The notes under the pieces: generated by a model | Database searches by the model: none | The model's input: the letters and a program-made list of their open reading frames with translations, nothing else | Told to the model about the DNA's origin: nothing | In this document: positions 15,401-29,430 of the stretch, in pieces | How the letters are laid out: the number at the start of each line of letters is the position of its first letter | Position numbering within the stretch: position 1 is the first letter of the stretch | Made by a program: the position numbers and the translations under genes | Assembly: GCF_026230105.1 (NCBI RefSeq) | Contig: NC_079479.1 | Location: 16,565,734-16,629,733, forward strand | Reading direction: 5' to 3' | DNA: 64,000 bases | Source: Diorhabda sublineata | Taxonomy: Eukaryota > Arthropoda > Insecta > Coleoptera > Chrysomelidae

Positions 15401-18346
15401 TTCGACGATATCTGACAATGTCAGATACAAACTCATTTAAATATATAAGAAATGTTGAAATTCGACTTCAAATGAGGAAGATAGACTTTGAAAATTCTCA
15501 ATCAACACAAAGTGAGAATCGACTTCAATGGGCTTCAATGAATGTAAATCGACGATATCTGACAAAGTTAGATGCGAACTCTTCCAAATATATGAGAAAT
15601 GTTGAAATTCGACTTCAAATGAGGTAGATAGACTTTGAAAATTTTCAATCAGAACAAAGTGAGAATCGACTTCATTGGGCTTCAATGAATGTAAATCGAC
15701 GATATCTGACAAAGTTAGATGCGAACTCTTCCAAATATATGAGAAATGTTGAAATTCGACTTCAAATGAGGTAGATAGACTTTGAAAATTTTCAATCAAC
15801 ACAAAGTGAGAATCGACTTCATTGGGCTTCAATGAATGTAAATCGACGATATCTGACAAAGTTAGATGCAAACTCATTCAAATATATGAGAAATGTTGGA
15901 ATTCGACTTCAAATGAGGAAGATAGACTTTGGAAATTTCCAATCAACACAAAGTGAGAATCGACTTCAATGGGCTTCAATGAATGTAAATCGACGATATC
16001 TGACAAAGTTAGATGCGAACTCTTCCAAATATATGAGAAATGTTGAAATTCGACTTCAAATGAGGTAGATAGACTTTGAAAATTTTCAATCAGAACAAAG
16101 TGAGAATCGACTTCAATGGGCTTCAATGAATGTAATTCGACGATATCTGACAATGTCAGATACAAACTCATTCAAATATATAAGAAATGTTGAAATTCGA
16201 TTTCAAATGAGGAAGATAGACTTTGAAAATTTTCAATCAAGACAAAGTGAGAATCGACTTCAATGGGCTTCAATGAATGTAAATCGACGATATCTGACAA
16301 AGTTAGATGCAAACTCATTCAAATATATGAGAAATGTTGAAATTCGACTTCAAATGAGGAAGATAGACTTTGAAAATTCTCAATCAACACAAAGTGAGAA
16401 TCGACTTCAATGGGCTTCAATGAATGTAAATCGACGATATCTGACAAAGTTAGATGCAAACTCATTCAAATATATGAGAAATGTTGAAATTCGACTTCAA
16501 ATGAGGAAGATAGACTTTGAAAATTTTCAATCAACACAAAGTGAGAATCGACTTCAATGGGCTTCAATGAATGTAAATCGACGATATCTGACAAAGTTAG
16601 ATGCAAACTCATTCAAATATATGAGAAATGTTGGAATTCGACTTCAAATGAGGAAGATAGACTTTGAAAATTTTCAATCAGAACAAAGTGAGAATCGACT
16701 TCATTCTGCTTCAATGAATGTAATTCGACGATATCTGACAATGTCAGATACAAACTCATTCAAATATATAAGAAATGTTGAAATTCGACTTCAAATGAGG
16801 AAGATAGACTTTGAAAATTTTCAATCAACACAAAGTGTGAATCGACTTCAATGGGCTTCAATGAATGTAAATCGACGATATCTGACAAAGTTAGATGCAA
16901 ACTCATTCAAATATATGAGAAATGTTGGAATTCGACTTCAAATGAGGAAGATAGACTTTGAAAATTTCCAATCAACACAAAGTGAGAATCGACTTCATTG
17001 GGCTCCAATGAATGTAAATCGACGATATCTGACAAAGTTAGATGCAAACTCATTCAAATATATGAGAAATGTTGAAATTCGATTTCAAATGAGGAAGATA
17101 GACTTTGAAAATTCTCAATAAACACAAAGTGAGAATCGACTTCAATGGGCTTCAATGAATGTAAATCGACGATATCTGACAAAGTTAGATGCAAACTCAT
17201 TCAAATATATGAGAAATGTTGAAATTCGACTTCAAATGAGGAAGATAGACTTTGAAAATTTTCAATCAGAACAAAGTGAGAATCGACTTCAATGGGCTTC
17301 AATGAATGTAATTCGACGATATCTGACAATGTCAGATACAAACTCATTCAAATATATAAGGAATGTTGAAATTCGACTTCAAATGAGGAAGATAGACTTT
17401 GAAAATTCTCAATCAACACAAAATGAGAATCGACTTCAATGGGCTTCAATGAATGTAAATCGACGATATCTGACAAAGTCAGATACAAACTCATTCAAAT
17501 ATATAAGGAATATTGAAATTCTACTTCAAATGAGGAAGACAGACTTTGAAAATTTTCAATCAACACAAAGTGAGAATCGACTTCAATGGGCTTCAATGAA
17601 TGTAAATCGACGATATCTGACAAAGTTAGATGCGAACTCTTCCAAATATATGAGAAATGTTGAAATTCGACTTCAAATGAGGTAGATAGACTTTGAAAAT
17701 TTTCAATCAACACAAAGTGAGAATCGACTTCAATGGGCTTCAATGAATGTAATTCGACTATATCTGACAATGTCAGATACAAACTCATTCAAATATATAA
17801 GAAATGTTGAAATTCGACTTCAAATGAGGAAGATAGACTTTGAAAATTTTCAATCAACACAAAGTGAGAATCGACTTCAATGGGCTTCAATGAATGTAAA
17901 TCGACGATATCTGACAAAGTTAGATGCAAACTCATTCAAATATATGAGAAATGTTGGAATTCGACTTCAAATGAGGAAGATAGACTTTGGAAATTTCCAA
18001 TCAACACAAAGTGAGAATCGACTTCAATGGGCTTCAATGAATGTAAATCGACGACATCTGACAAAGTTAGATGCAAACTCATTCAAATATATGAGAAATG
18101 TTGAAATTCGACTTCAAATGAGGAAGATAGACTTTGAAAATTTTCAATCAACACAAAGTGAGAATCGACTTCAATGGGCTTCAATGAATGTAAATCGACG
18201 ATATCTGACAAAGTTAGATGCGAACTCTTCCAAATATATGAGAAATGTTGAAATTCGACTTCAAATGAGGTAGATAGACTTTGAAAATTTTCAATCAACA
18301 CAAAGTGAGAATCGACTTCAATGGGCTTCAATGAATGTAAATCGAC
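12445..18346 (+). repeat. 17-monomer block duplicated at 3,381-bp spacing
   Basis: About 12,445-14,965 corresponds to 15,826-18,346, offset 3,381 bp (23 x 147). Shared rare features include GACTTTGGAAATTTCC, the AAGACAAAGTG variant, the AAAGTGTGAATCG variant (near 13,453 and 16,834) and the stop-creating TCTCAATAAACAC at about 13,735 and 17,116. One clear difference is a short cluster: GACTTCATTGGGTTTC near 13,316 against GACTTCATTCTGCTTC near 16,697. That cluster separates the copies and identifies the right-hand one as the parent or sibling of the next duplication. Confidence 0.82.
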
Positions 18347-20094
18347 GATATCTGACAAAGTTAGATGCAAACTCATTCAAATATATGAGAAATGTTGGAA
18401 TTCGACTTCAAATGAGGAAGATAGACTTTGAAAATTTTCAATCAGAACAAAGTGAGAATCGACTTCATTCTGCTTCAATGAATGTAATTCGACGATATCT
18501 GACAATGTCAGATACAAACTCATTCAAATATATAAGAAATGTTGAAATTCGACTTCAAATGAGGAAGATAGACTTTGAAAATTTTCAATCAACACAAAGT
18601 GTGAATCGACTTCAATGGGCTTCAATGAATGTAAATCGACGATATCTGACAAAGTTAGATGCAAACTCATTCAAATATATGAGAAATGTTGGAATTCGAC
18701 TTCAAATGAGGAAGATAGACTTTGAAAATTTCCAATCAACACAAAGTGAGAATCGACTTCATTGGGCTCCAATGAATGTAAATCGACGATATCTGACAAA
18801 GTTAGATGCAAACTCATTCAAATATATGAGAAATGTTGAAATTCGATTTCAAATGAGGAAGATAGACTTTGAAAATTCTCAATAAACACAAAGTGAGAAT
18901 CGACTTCAATGGGCTTCAATGAATGTAAATCGACGATATCTGACAAAGTTAGATGCAAACTCATTCAAATATATGAGAAATGTTGAAATTCGACTTCAAA
19001 TGAGGAAGATAGACTTTGAAAATTTTCAATCAGAACAAAGTGAGAATCGACTTCAATGGGCTTCAATGAATGTAATTCGACGATATCTGACAATGTCAGA
19101 TACAAACTCATTCAAATATATAAGGAATGTTGAAATTCGACTTCAAATGAGGAAGATAGACTTTGAAAATTCTCAATCAACACAAAATGAGAATCGACTT
19201 CAATGGGCTTCAATGAATGTAAATCGACGATATCTGACAAAGTCAGATACAAACTCATTCAAATATATAAGGAATATTGAAATTCTACTTCAAATGAGGA
19301 AGACAGACTTTGAAAATTTTCAATCAACACAAAGTGAGAATCGACTTCAATGGGCTTCAATGAATGTAAATCGACGATATCTGACAAAGTTAGATGCGAA
19401 CTCTTCCAAATATATGAGAAATGTTGAAATTCGACTTCAAATGAGGTAGATAGACTTTGAAAATTTTCAATCAACACAAAGTGAGAATCGACTTCAATGG
19501 GCTTCAATGAATGTAATTCGACTATATCTGACAATGTCAGATACAAACTCATTCAAATATATAAGAAATGTTGAAATTCGACTTCAAATGAGGAAGATAG
19601 ACTTTGAAAATTTTCAATCAACACAAAGTGAGAATCGACTTCAATGGGCTTCAATGAATGTAAATCGACGATATCTGACAAAGTTAGATGCAAACTCATT
19701 CAAATATATGAGAAATGTTGGAATTCGACTTCAAATGAGGAAGATAGACTTTGGAAATTTCCAATCAACACAAAGTGAGAATCGACTTCAATGGGCTTCA
19801 ATGAATGTAAATCGACGACATCTGACAAAGTTAGATGCAAACTCATTCAAATATATGAGAAATGTTGAAATTCGACTTCAAATGAGGAAGATAGACTTTG
19901 AAAATTTTCAATCAACACAAAGTGAGAATCGACTTCAATGGGCTTCAATGAATGTAAATCGACGATATCTGACAAAGTTAGATGCGAACTCTTCCAAATA
20001 TATGAGAAATGTTGAAATTCGACTTCAAATGAGGTAGATAGACTTTGAAAATTTTCAATCAACACAAAGTGAGAATCGACTTCAATGGGCTTCA
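16520..20094 (+). repeat. Tandem duplication of a 12-monomer (1,764-bp) block
   Basis: The block from about 16,520-18,330 recurs immediately at about 18,284-20,094, offset 1,764 bp (12 x 147). Both copies carry the unusual CATTCTGCTTC cluster (near 16,702 and 18,466), the AAAGTGTGAATCG variant and the TCTCAATAAACAC stop (about 17,116 and 18,880). They diverge at about 18,345 against 20,110, where the next monomer differs (GTTGGAATTC against GTTGAAATTC). Near-identity over the rest indicates a recent event. Confidence 0.85.
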
Positions 20095-23000
20095 ATGAAT
20101 GTAAATCGACGATATCTGACAAAGTTAGATGCAAACTCATTCAAATATATGAGAAATGTTGAAATTCGACTTCAAATGAGGAAGATAGACTTTGAAAATT
20201 TTCAATCAACACAAAGTGAGAATCGACTTCAATGGGCTTCAATGAATGTAAATCGACGATATCTGACAAAGTTAGATGCAAACTCATTCAAATATATGAG
20301 AAATGTTGGAATTCGACTTCAAATGAGGAAGATAGACTTTGAACATTTCCAATCAACACAAAGTGAGAATCGACTTCAATGGGCTTCAATGAATGTAAAT
20401 CGACGATATCTGACAAAGTTAGATGCGAACTCTTCCAAATATATGAGAAATGTTGAAATTCGACTTCAAATGAGGTAGATAGACTTTGAAAATTTTCAAT
20501 CAGAACAAAGTGAGAATCGACTTCAATGGGCTTCAATGAATGTAATTCGACGATATCTGACAATGTCAGATACAAACTCATTTAAATATATAAGAAATGT
20601 TGAAATTCGACTTCAAATGAGGAAGATAGACTTTGAAAATTCTCAATCAACACAAAGTGAGAATCGACTTCAATGGGCTTCAATGAATGTAAATCGACGA
20701 TATCTGACAAAGTTAGATGCGAACTCTTCCAAATATATGAGAAATGTTGAAATTCGACTTCAAATGAGGTAGATAGACTTTGAAAATTTTCAATCAACAC
20801 AAAGTGAGAATCGACTTCAATGGGCTCCAATGAATGTAATTCGACTATATCTGACAATGTCAGATACAAACTCATTCAAATATATAAGAAATGTTGAAAT
20901 TCGACTTCAAATGAGGAAGATAGACTTTGAAAATTTTCAATCAACACAAAGTGAGAATCGACTTCAATGGGCTTCAATGAATGTAAATCGACGATATCTG
21001 ACAAAGTTAGATGCAAACTCATTCAAATGTATGAGAAATGTTGGAATTCGACTTCAAATGAGGAAGATAGACTTTGGAAATTTCCAATCAACACAAAGTG
21101 AGAATCGACTTCAATGGGCTTCAATGAATGTAAATCGACGACATCTGACAAAGTTAGATGCAAACTCATTCAAATATATGAGAAATGTTGAAATTCGACT
21201 TCAAATGAGGAAGATAGACTTTCAAAATTTTCAATCAGAACAAAGTGAGAATCGACTTCAATGGGCTTCAATGAATGTAAATCGACGACATCTGACAAAG
21301 TTAGATGCAAACTCATTCAAATATATGAGAAATGTTGAAATTCGACTTCAAATGAGGAAGATAGACTTTGAAAATTCTCAATAAACACAAAGTGAGAATC
21401 GACTTCAATGGGCTTCAATGAATGTAAATCGACGATATCTGACAAAGTTAGATGCAAACTCATTCAAATATATGAGAAATGTTGAAATTCGACTTCAAAT
21501 GAGGAAGATAGACTTTGAAAATTTTCAATCAGAACAAAGTGAGAATCGACTTCAATGGGCTTCAATGAATGTAATTCGACGATATCTGACAATGTCAGAT
21601 ACAAACTCATTCAAATATATAAGGAATGTTGAAATTCGACTTCAAATGAGGAAGATAGACTTTGAAAATTCTCAATCAACACAAAATGAGAATCGACTTC
21701 AATGGGCTTCAATGAATGTAAATCGACGATATCTGACAAAGTCAGATACAAACTCATTCAAATATATAAGGAATATTGAAATTCTACTTCAAATGAGGAA
21801 GACAGACTTTGAAAATTTTCAATCAACACAAAGTGAGAATCGACTTCAATGGGCTTCAATGAATGTAAATCGACGATATCTGACAAAGTTAGATGCGAAC
21901 TCTTCCAAATATATGAGAAATGTTGAAATTCGACTTCAAATGAGGTAGATAGACTTTGAAAATTTTCAATCAACACAAAGTGAGAATCGACTTCAATGGG
22001 CTTCAATGAATGTAATTCGACTATATCTGACAATGTCAGATACAAACTCATTCAAATATATAAGAAATGTTGAAATTCGACTTCAAATGAGGAAGATAGA
22101 CTTTGAAAATTTTCAATCAACACAAAGTGAGAATCGACTTCAATGGGCTTCAATGAATGTAAATCGACGATATCTGACAAAGTTAGATGCAAACTCATTC
22201 AAATATATGAGAAATGTTGGAATTCGACTTCAAATGAGGAAGATAGACTTTGGAAATTTCCAATCAACACAAAGTGAGAATCGACTTCAATGGGCTTCAA
22301 TGAATGTAAATCGACGACATCTGACAAAGTTAGATGCAAACTCATTCAAATATATGAGAAATGTTGAAATTCGACTTCAAATGAGGAAGATAGACTTTGA
22401 AAATTTTCAATCAACACAAAGTGAGAATCGACTTCAATGGGCTTCAATGAATGTAAATCGACGATATCTGACAAAGTTAGATGCGAACTCTTCCAAATAT
22501 ATGAGAAATGTTGAAATTCGACTTCAAATGAGGTAGATAGACTTTGAAAATTTTCAATCAACACAAAGTGAGAATCGACTTCAATGGGCTTCAATGAATG
22601 TAAATCGACGATATCTGACAAAGTTAGATGCAAACTCATTCAAATATATGAGAAATGTTGAAATTCGACTTCAAATGAGGAAGATAGACTTTGAAAATTT
22701 TCAATCAACACAAAGTGAGAATCGACTTCAATGGGCTTCAATGAATGTAAATCGACGATATCTGACAAAGTTAGATGCAAACTCATTCAAATATATGAGA
22801 AATGTTGGAATTCGACTTCAAATGAGGAAGATAGACTTTGAACATTTCCAATCAACACAAAGTGAGAATCGACTTCAATGGGCTTCAATGAATGTAAATC
22901 GACGATATCTGACAAAGTTAGATGCGAACTCTTCCAAATATATGAGAAATGTTGAAATTCGACTTCAAATGAGGTAGATAGACTTTGAAAATTTTCAATC

Positions 23001-23714
23001 AGAACAAAGTGAGAATCGACTTCAATGGGCTTCAATGAATGTAATTCGACGATATCTGACAATGTCAGATACAAACTCATTTAAATATATAAGAAATGTT
23101 GAAATTCGACTTCAAATGAGGAAGATAGACTTTGAAAATTCTCAATCAACACAAAGTGAGAATCGACTTCAATGGGCTTCAATGAATGTAAATCGACGAT
23201 ATCTGACAAAGTTAGATGCGAACTCTTCCAAATATATGAGAAATGTTGAAATTCGACTTCAAATGAGGTAGATAGACTTTGAAAATTTTCAATCAACACA
23301 AAGTGAGAATCGACTTCAATGGGCTCCAATGAATGTAATTCGACTATATCTGACAATGTCAGATACAAACTCATTCAAATATATAAGAAATGTTGAAATT
23401 CGACTTCAAATGAGGAAGATAGACTTTGAAAATTTTCAATCAACACAAAGTGAGAATCGACTTCAATGGGCTTCAATGAATGTAAATCGACGATATCTGA
23501 CAAAGTTAGATGCAAACTCATTCAAATATATGAGAAATGTTGGAATTCGACTTCAAATGAGGAAGATAGACTTTGGAAATTTCCAATCAACACAAAGTGA
23601 GAATCGACTTCAATGGGCTTCAATGAATGTAAATCGACGACATCTGACAAAGTTAGATGCAAACTCATTCAAATATATGAGAAATGTTGAAATTCGACTT
23701 CAAATGAGGAAGAT
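18860..23714 (+). repeat. Tandem duplication of a 17-monomer (2,499-bp) block
   Basis: About 18,860-21,215 matches 21,359-23,714 at 2,499 bp (17 x 147). Shared markers are CATTTAAATATATAAG at 20,577 and 23,076 (also at 15,432 in an older copy, 35 monomers upstream), GAACATTTCC near 20,341 and 22,840, and GGGCTCCAATG near 20,823 and 23,322. A private difference is AAATGTATGAG near 21,027 against AAATATATGAG near 23,526. The match ends where GACTTTCAAAATTTTC appears at 21,219 in only the left copy; a similar variant reappears at 23,865, 18 monomers away. Confidence 0.85.
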
Positions 23715-24402
23715 AGACTTTGAAAATTTTCAATCAACACAAAGTGAGAATCGACTTCAATGGGCTTCAATGAATGTAAATCGACGATATCTGACAAAGT
23801 TAGATGCGAACTCTTCCAAATATATGAGAAATGTTGAAATTCGACTTCAAATGAGGTAGATAGACTTTCAAAATTTTCAATCAGAACAAAGTGAGAATCG
23901 ACTTCAATGGGCTTCAATGAATGTAAATCGACGACATCTGACAAAGTTAGATGCAAACTCATTCAAATATATGAGAAATGTTGAAATTCGACTTCAAATG
24001 AGGAAGATAGACTTTGAAAATTTTCAATCAACACAAAGTGAGAATCGACTTCAATGGGCTTCAATGAATGTAAATCGACGACATCTGACAAAGTTAGATG
24101 CAAACTCATTCAAATATATGAGAAATGTTGGAATTCGACTTCAAATGAGGAGGATAGACTTTGAAAATTTCCAATCAACACAAAGTGAGAATCGACTTCA
24201 ATGGGCTTCAATGAATGTAAATCGACGATATCTGACAAAGTTAGATGCCAACTCTTCCAAATATATGAGAAATGTTGAAATTCGACTTCAAATGAGGTAG
24301 ATAGACTTTGAAAATTTTCAATCAGAACAAAGTGAGAATCGACTTCAATGGGCTTCAATGAATGTAAATCGACGATATCTGACAATGTCAGATACAAACT
24401 CA

Positions 24403-25134
24403 TTTAAATATATAAGAAATGTTGAAATTCGACTTCAGATGAGGAAGATAAACTTTGAAAATTTTCAATAAACACATAGTGAGAATCGACTTCAATGGGC
24501 TTCAATGAATGTAAATCGACGATATCTGACAAAGTCAGATACAAACTCATTCAAATATATAAGGAATGTTGAAATTCGACTTCAAATGAGGAAGATAGAC
24601 TTTGAGAAATTTTCAATCAACACAAAGTGAGAATCGACTTCAATGGGCTTCAATGAATGTAAATCGACGATATCTGACAAAGTTAGATGTAAACTCATTC
24701 AAATATATGAGAAATGTTGGAATTCGACTTCAAATGAGGAAGATAGACTGAAAATTTTCAATCAACACAAAGTGAGAATCGACTTAAATGGGCTTCAATG
24801 AATGTAAATTGACGATATCTGACAAAGTCAGATACAAACTCATTCAAATATATGAGAAATGTTGAAATTCGACATCAAATGAGGAAGATAGACTTTGGAA
24901 ATTTTCAACCAACACAAAGTGAGAATCGACTTCAATGGGCTTCAATGAATGTAAATCGACGATATCTGACAAAGTTAGATGTAAACTCATTCAAATATAT
25001 GAGAAATGTTGGAATTCGACTTCAAATGAGGAAGATAGACTGAAAATTTTCAATCAACACATAGTGAGAATCGACTTCAATGGGCTTCAATGAATGTAAA
25101 TCGACGATATCTGACAAAGATAGATGCAAACTCA
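24403..25134 (+). repeat. Boundary zone of five diverged monomers
   Basis: Five monomers separate the two homogenised domains and carry changes seen rarely or nowhere else. They include a one-base insertion (TTTGAGAAATTTTC near 24,606), a two-base loss giving GATAGACTGAAAA near 24,748, the same loss again near 25,039, a CpG loss (TAAATTGACG near 24,808), GACTTAAATGGG near 24,782 and GACATCAAATG near 24,871. The net shift is -3. The first copies of the right-domain markers A75T (ACACATAG, near 24,475) and G49A (GATAAAC, near 24,448) appear here. Confidence 0.85.
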
Positions 25135-28109
25135 TTCAAATATATGAGAAATGATGAAATTCGACTTCAAATGAGGAAGATAGACTTTGAAAATTTTCAA
25201 CCAACACAAAGTGAGAATCGACTTCAATGGGCTTCAATGAATGTAAATCGACGATATCTGACAAAGATAGATGCAAACTCATTCAAATATATGAGAAATG
25301 ATGAAATTCGACGTCAATTGAGGAAGATAAACTTTGAAAATTTTCAACCAACACAAAGTGAGAATCGACTTCAATGGGCTTCAATGAATGTAAATCGACG
25401 ATATCTGACAAAGATAGATGCAAACTCATTCAAATATATGAGAAATGATGAAATTCGACTTCAAATGAGGAAGATAAACTTTGAAAATTTTCAATCAACA
25501 CAAAGTGAGAATCGACTTCAATGGGCTTCAATGAATGTAAATCGACGATATCTGACAAAGATAGATGCAAACTCATTCAAATATATGAGAAATGATGAAA
25601 TTCGACTTCAAATGAGGAAGATAAACTTTGAAAATTTTCAATAAACACATAGTGAGAATCGACTTCAATGGGCTTCAATGAATGTAAATCGACGATATCT
25701 GACAAAGATAGATGCAAACTCATTCAAATATATGAGAAATGATGGAATTCGACTTCAAATGAGGAAGATAAACTTTGAAAATTTCCAATCAACACAAAGT
25801 GAGAATCGACTTCAATGGGCTTCAATGAATGTAAATCGACGATATCTGACAAAGTTAGTTGCAAACTCATTCAAATATATGAGAAATGATGAAATTCGAC
25901 TTCAAATGAGGAAGATAAACTTTGAAAATTTCCAATCAACACAAAGTGAGAATCGACTTCAATGGGCTTCAATGAATGTAAATCGACGATATCTGACAAA
26001 GTTAGATGCAAACTCATTCAAATATATGAGAAATGTTGAAATTCGACTTCAAATGAGGAAGATAGACTTTGAAAATTTTCAATCAACACAAAGTGAGAAT
26101 CGACTTCAATGGGCTTCAATGGATGTAAATCGACGATGTCTGACAAAGTTAAATGCAAACTCATTCAAATATATGAGAAATGTTGAAATTCGACTTCAAA
26201 TGAGGAAGATAAACTTTGAAAATTTTCAATAAACACATAGTGAGAATCGACTTCAATGGGCTTCAATGAATGTAAATCGACGATATCTGACAAAGATAGA
26301 TGCAAACTCATTCAAATATATGAGAAATGATGAAATTCGACTTCAAATGAGGAAGATAAACTTTGAAAATTTCCATTCAACACAAAGTGAGAATCGACTT
26401 CAATGGGCTTCAATGAATGTAAATCGACGATATCTGACAAAGATAGATGCAAACTCATTCAAATATATGAGAAATGATGAAATTCGACTTCAAATGAGGA
26501 AGATAAACTTTGAAAATTTTCAATAAACACATAGTGAGAATCGACTTCAATGGGCTTCAATGAATGTAAATCGACGATATCTGACAAAGATAGATGCAAA
26601 CTCATTCAAATATATGAGGAATGATGAAATTCGACTTCAAATGAGGAAGATAAACTTTGAAAATTTCCAATCAACACAAAGTGAGAATCGACTTCAATGG
26701 GCTTCAATGAATGTAAATCGACGATATCTGACAAAGTTAGTTGCAAACTCATTCAAATATATGAGAAATGTTGAAATTCGACTTCAAATGAGGAAGATAA
26801 ACTTTGAAAATTTTCAATAAACACATAGTGAGAATCGACTTCAATGGGCTTCAATGAATGTAAATCGACGATATCTGACAAAGTTAGATGCAAACTCATT
26901 CAAATATATGAGAAATGTTGAAATTCGACTTCAAATGAGGAAGATAAACTTTGAAAATTTTCAATCAACACAAAGTGAGAATCGACTTCAATGGGCTTCA
27001 ATGAATGTAAATCGACGATATCTGACAAAGATAGATGCAAACTCATTCAAATATATGAGAAATGATGAAATTCGACTTCAAATGAGGAAGATAAACTTTG
27101 AAAATTTCCAATCAACACAAAGTGAGAATCGACTTCAATGGGCTTCAATGAATGTAAATCGACGATATCTGACAAAGTTAGATGCAAGCTCATTCAAATA
27201 TATGAGAAATGTTGAAATTCGACTTCAAATGAGGAAGATAGACTTTGAAAATTTTCAACCAACACAAAGTGAGAATCGACTTCAATGGGCTTCAATGAAT
27301 GTAAATCGACGATATCTGACAAAGTCAGATACAAACTCATTCAAATATATGAGAAATGTTGAAATTCGACTTCAAATGAGGAAGATAAACTTTGAAAATT
27401 TTCAATCAACACAAAGTGAGAATCGACTTCAATGGGCTTCAATGAATGTAAATCGACGATATCTGACAAAGTTAGATGCAAACTAATTCAAATTTATGAG
27501 AAATGTTGAAATTCGACTTCAAATTAGGAAGATAGACTTTGAAAATTTTCAATCAACACAAAGTGAGAATCGACTTCAATGGGCTTCAATGAATGTAAAT
27601 CGACGATATCTGACAAAGATAGATGCAAACTCATTCAAATATATAAGAAATGTTGGAATTCGACTTCAGATGAGGAAGATAGTCTTTGAAAATTTTCAAT
27701 CAACACAAAGTGAGAATCGACTTCAATGGGCTTCAATGAATGTAAATCGACGATATCTGACAAAGTCAGATGCAAACTCATTCAAATATATGAGAAATGT
27801 TGAAATTCGACTTCAAATGAGGAAGATAAACTTTGAAAATTTCCAATCAACACAAAGTGAGAATCGACTTCAATGGGCTTCAATGAATGTAAATCGACGA
27901 TATCTGACAAAGATAGATGCAAACTCATTCAAATATATAAGAAATGTTGGAATTCGACTTCAGATGAGGAAGATAGTCTTTGAAAATTTTCAATCAACAC
28001 AAAGTGAGAATCGACTTCAATGGGCTTCAATGAATGTAAATCGACGATATCTGACAAAGTCAGATGCAAACTCATTCAAATATATGAGAAATGTTGAAAT
28101 TCGACTTCA

Positions 28110-29285
28110 AATGAGGAAGATAAACTTTGAAAATTTCCAATCAACACAAAGTGAGAATCGACTTCAATGGGCTTCAATGAATGTAATTCGACGATATCTG
28201 ACAATGTCAGATACAAACTCATTCAAATATATAAGAAATGTTGGAATTCGACTTCAGATGAGGAAGATAGTCTTTGAAAATTTTCAATCAACACAAAGTG
28301 AGAATCGACTTCAATGGGCTTCAATGAATGTAAATCGACGATATCTGACAAAGATAGATGCAAACTCATTCAAATATATGAGAAATGATGAAATTCGACT
28401 TCAAATGAGGAAGATAAACTTTGAAAATTTCCAATCAACACAAAGTGAGAATCGACTTCAATGGGCTTCAATGGATGTAAATCGACGATGTCTGACAAAG
28501 TTAAATGCAAACTCATTCAAATATATGAGAAATGTTGAAATTCGACTTCAAATGAGGAAGGTAAACTTTGAAAATTTTCAATAAACACATAGTGAGAATC
28601 GACTTCAATGGGCTTCAATGAATGTAAATCGACGATATATGACAAAGTCAGATACAAACTCATTCAAATATATAAGGAATGTTGAAATTCGACTTCAAAT
28701 GAGGAAGATAAACTTTGAAAATTTCCAATCAACACAAAGTGAGAATCGACTTCAATGGGCTTCAATGAATGTAATTCGACGATATCTGACAATGTCAGAT
28801 ACAAACTCATTCAAATATATAAGAAATGTTGGAATTCGACTTCAGATGAGGAAGATAGTCTTTGAAAATTTTCAATCAACACAAAGTGAGAATCGACTTC
28901 AATGGGCTTCAATGAATGTAAATCGACGATATCTGACAAAGATAGATGCAAACTCATTCAAATATATGAGAAATGATGAAATTCGACTTCAAATGAGGAA
29001 GATAAACTTTGAAAATTTCCAATCAACACAAAGTGAGAATCGACTTCAATGGGCTTCAATGGATGTAAATCGACGATGTCTGACAAAGTTAAATGCAAAC
29101 TCATTCAAATATATGAGAAATGTTGAAATTCGACTTCAAATGAGGAAGATAAACTTTGAAAATTTTCAATAAACACATAGTGAGAATCGACTTCAATGGG
29201 CTTCAATGAATGTAAATCGACGATATATGACAAAGTCAGATACAAACTCATTCAAATATATAAGGAATGTTGAAATTCGACTTCA
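28110..29285 (+). repeat. Tandem four-monomer (588-bp) duplication
   Basis: Two adjacent 588-bp copies (4 x 147) are recognised by the order of four monomer types: A113T/A131T with GATAGTCTTTG, then T133A/T20A, then GATGGATG-like with GATGTCTGACAAAG, then GATATATGACAAAG. The last marker lies near 28,634 and 29,222. A private difference is AGGAAGGTAAAC near 28,555 against AGGAAGATAAAC in the second copy. Edges are approximate. Confidence 0.8.
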
Positions 29286-29430
29286 AATGAGGAAGAAAGG
29301 CTTTGAAAATTTTCAATCAACACAAAGTGAGAATCGACTTCAATGGGCTTCAATGAATGTAAATCGACGATATCTGACAAAGATAGATGCAAACTCATTC
29401 AAATATATGAGAAATGATGAAATTCGACTT
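29206..29430 (+). repeat. Rare-variant segment shared with 36,548, 7.3 kb away
   Basis: GATATATGACAAAG followed by AGGAAGAAAGGCTTTG marks this segment. The same pair of rare variants occurs from 36,548. The separation is 7,342 bp, or 50 x 147 minus 8, and the eight missing bases correspond exactly to the eight intervening T108-deleted monomers. The segment was therefore copied at a distance without disturbing monomer register. Gene conversion, or duplication followed by later expansion between the copies, would both fit. Confidence 0.75.

Larger units (their letters stand above)
1..24402 (+). repeat. Array domain A: 166 monomers, strictly 147 bp
   Basis: All 166 monomers keep the 147-bp register: the start at 24,403 equals 1 + 166 x 147, so there is no net indel in 24 kb. 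Diagnostic variants are A43T (turns AGGAAG into AGGTAG), A70G with C71A (AACACA to AGAACA), T121C (GATATC to GACATC), A141G, A147T with T2C (CTCATTC to CTCTTCC), the T134C/G139A set with ATAAG instead of ATGAG, and A113T with A131T. The A43T stop recurs until 24,300 and I do not see it later. Variants typical of the right-hand domain (T133A, T20A, A75T) are absent here. Internal blocks are duplicated at spacings of 7, 12, 17, 21, 23 and 33 monomers. Confidence 0.9.

Noticed and set aside
24403..25134. Unique or genic sequence in the boundary zone
   Set aside because: All five units align to the 147-bp consensus with a few indels; no unrelated sequence remains.
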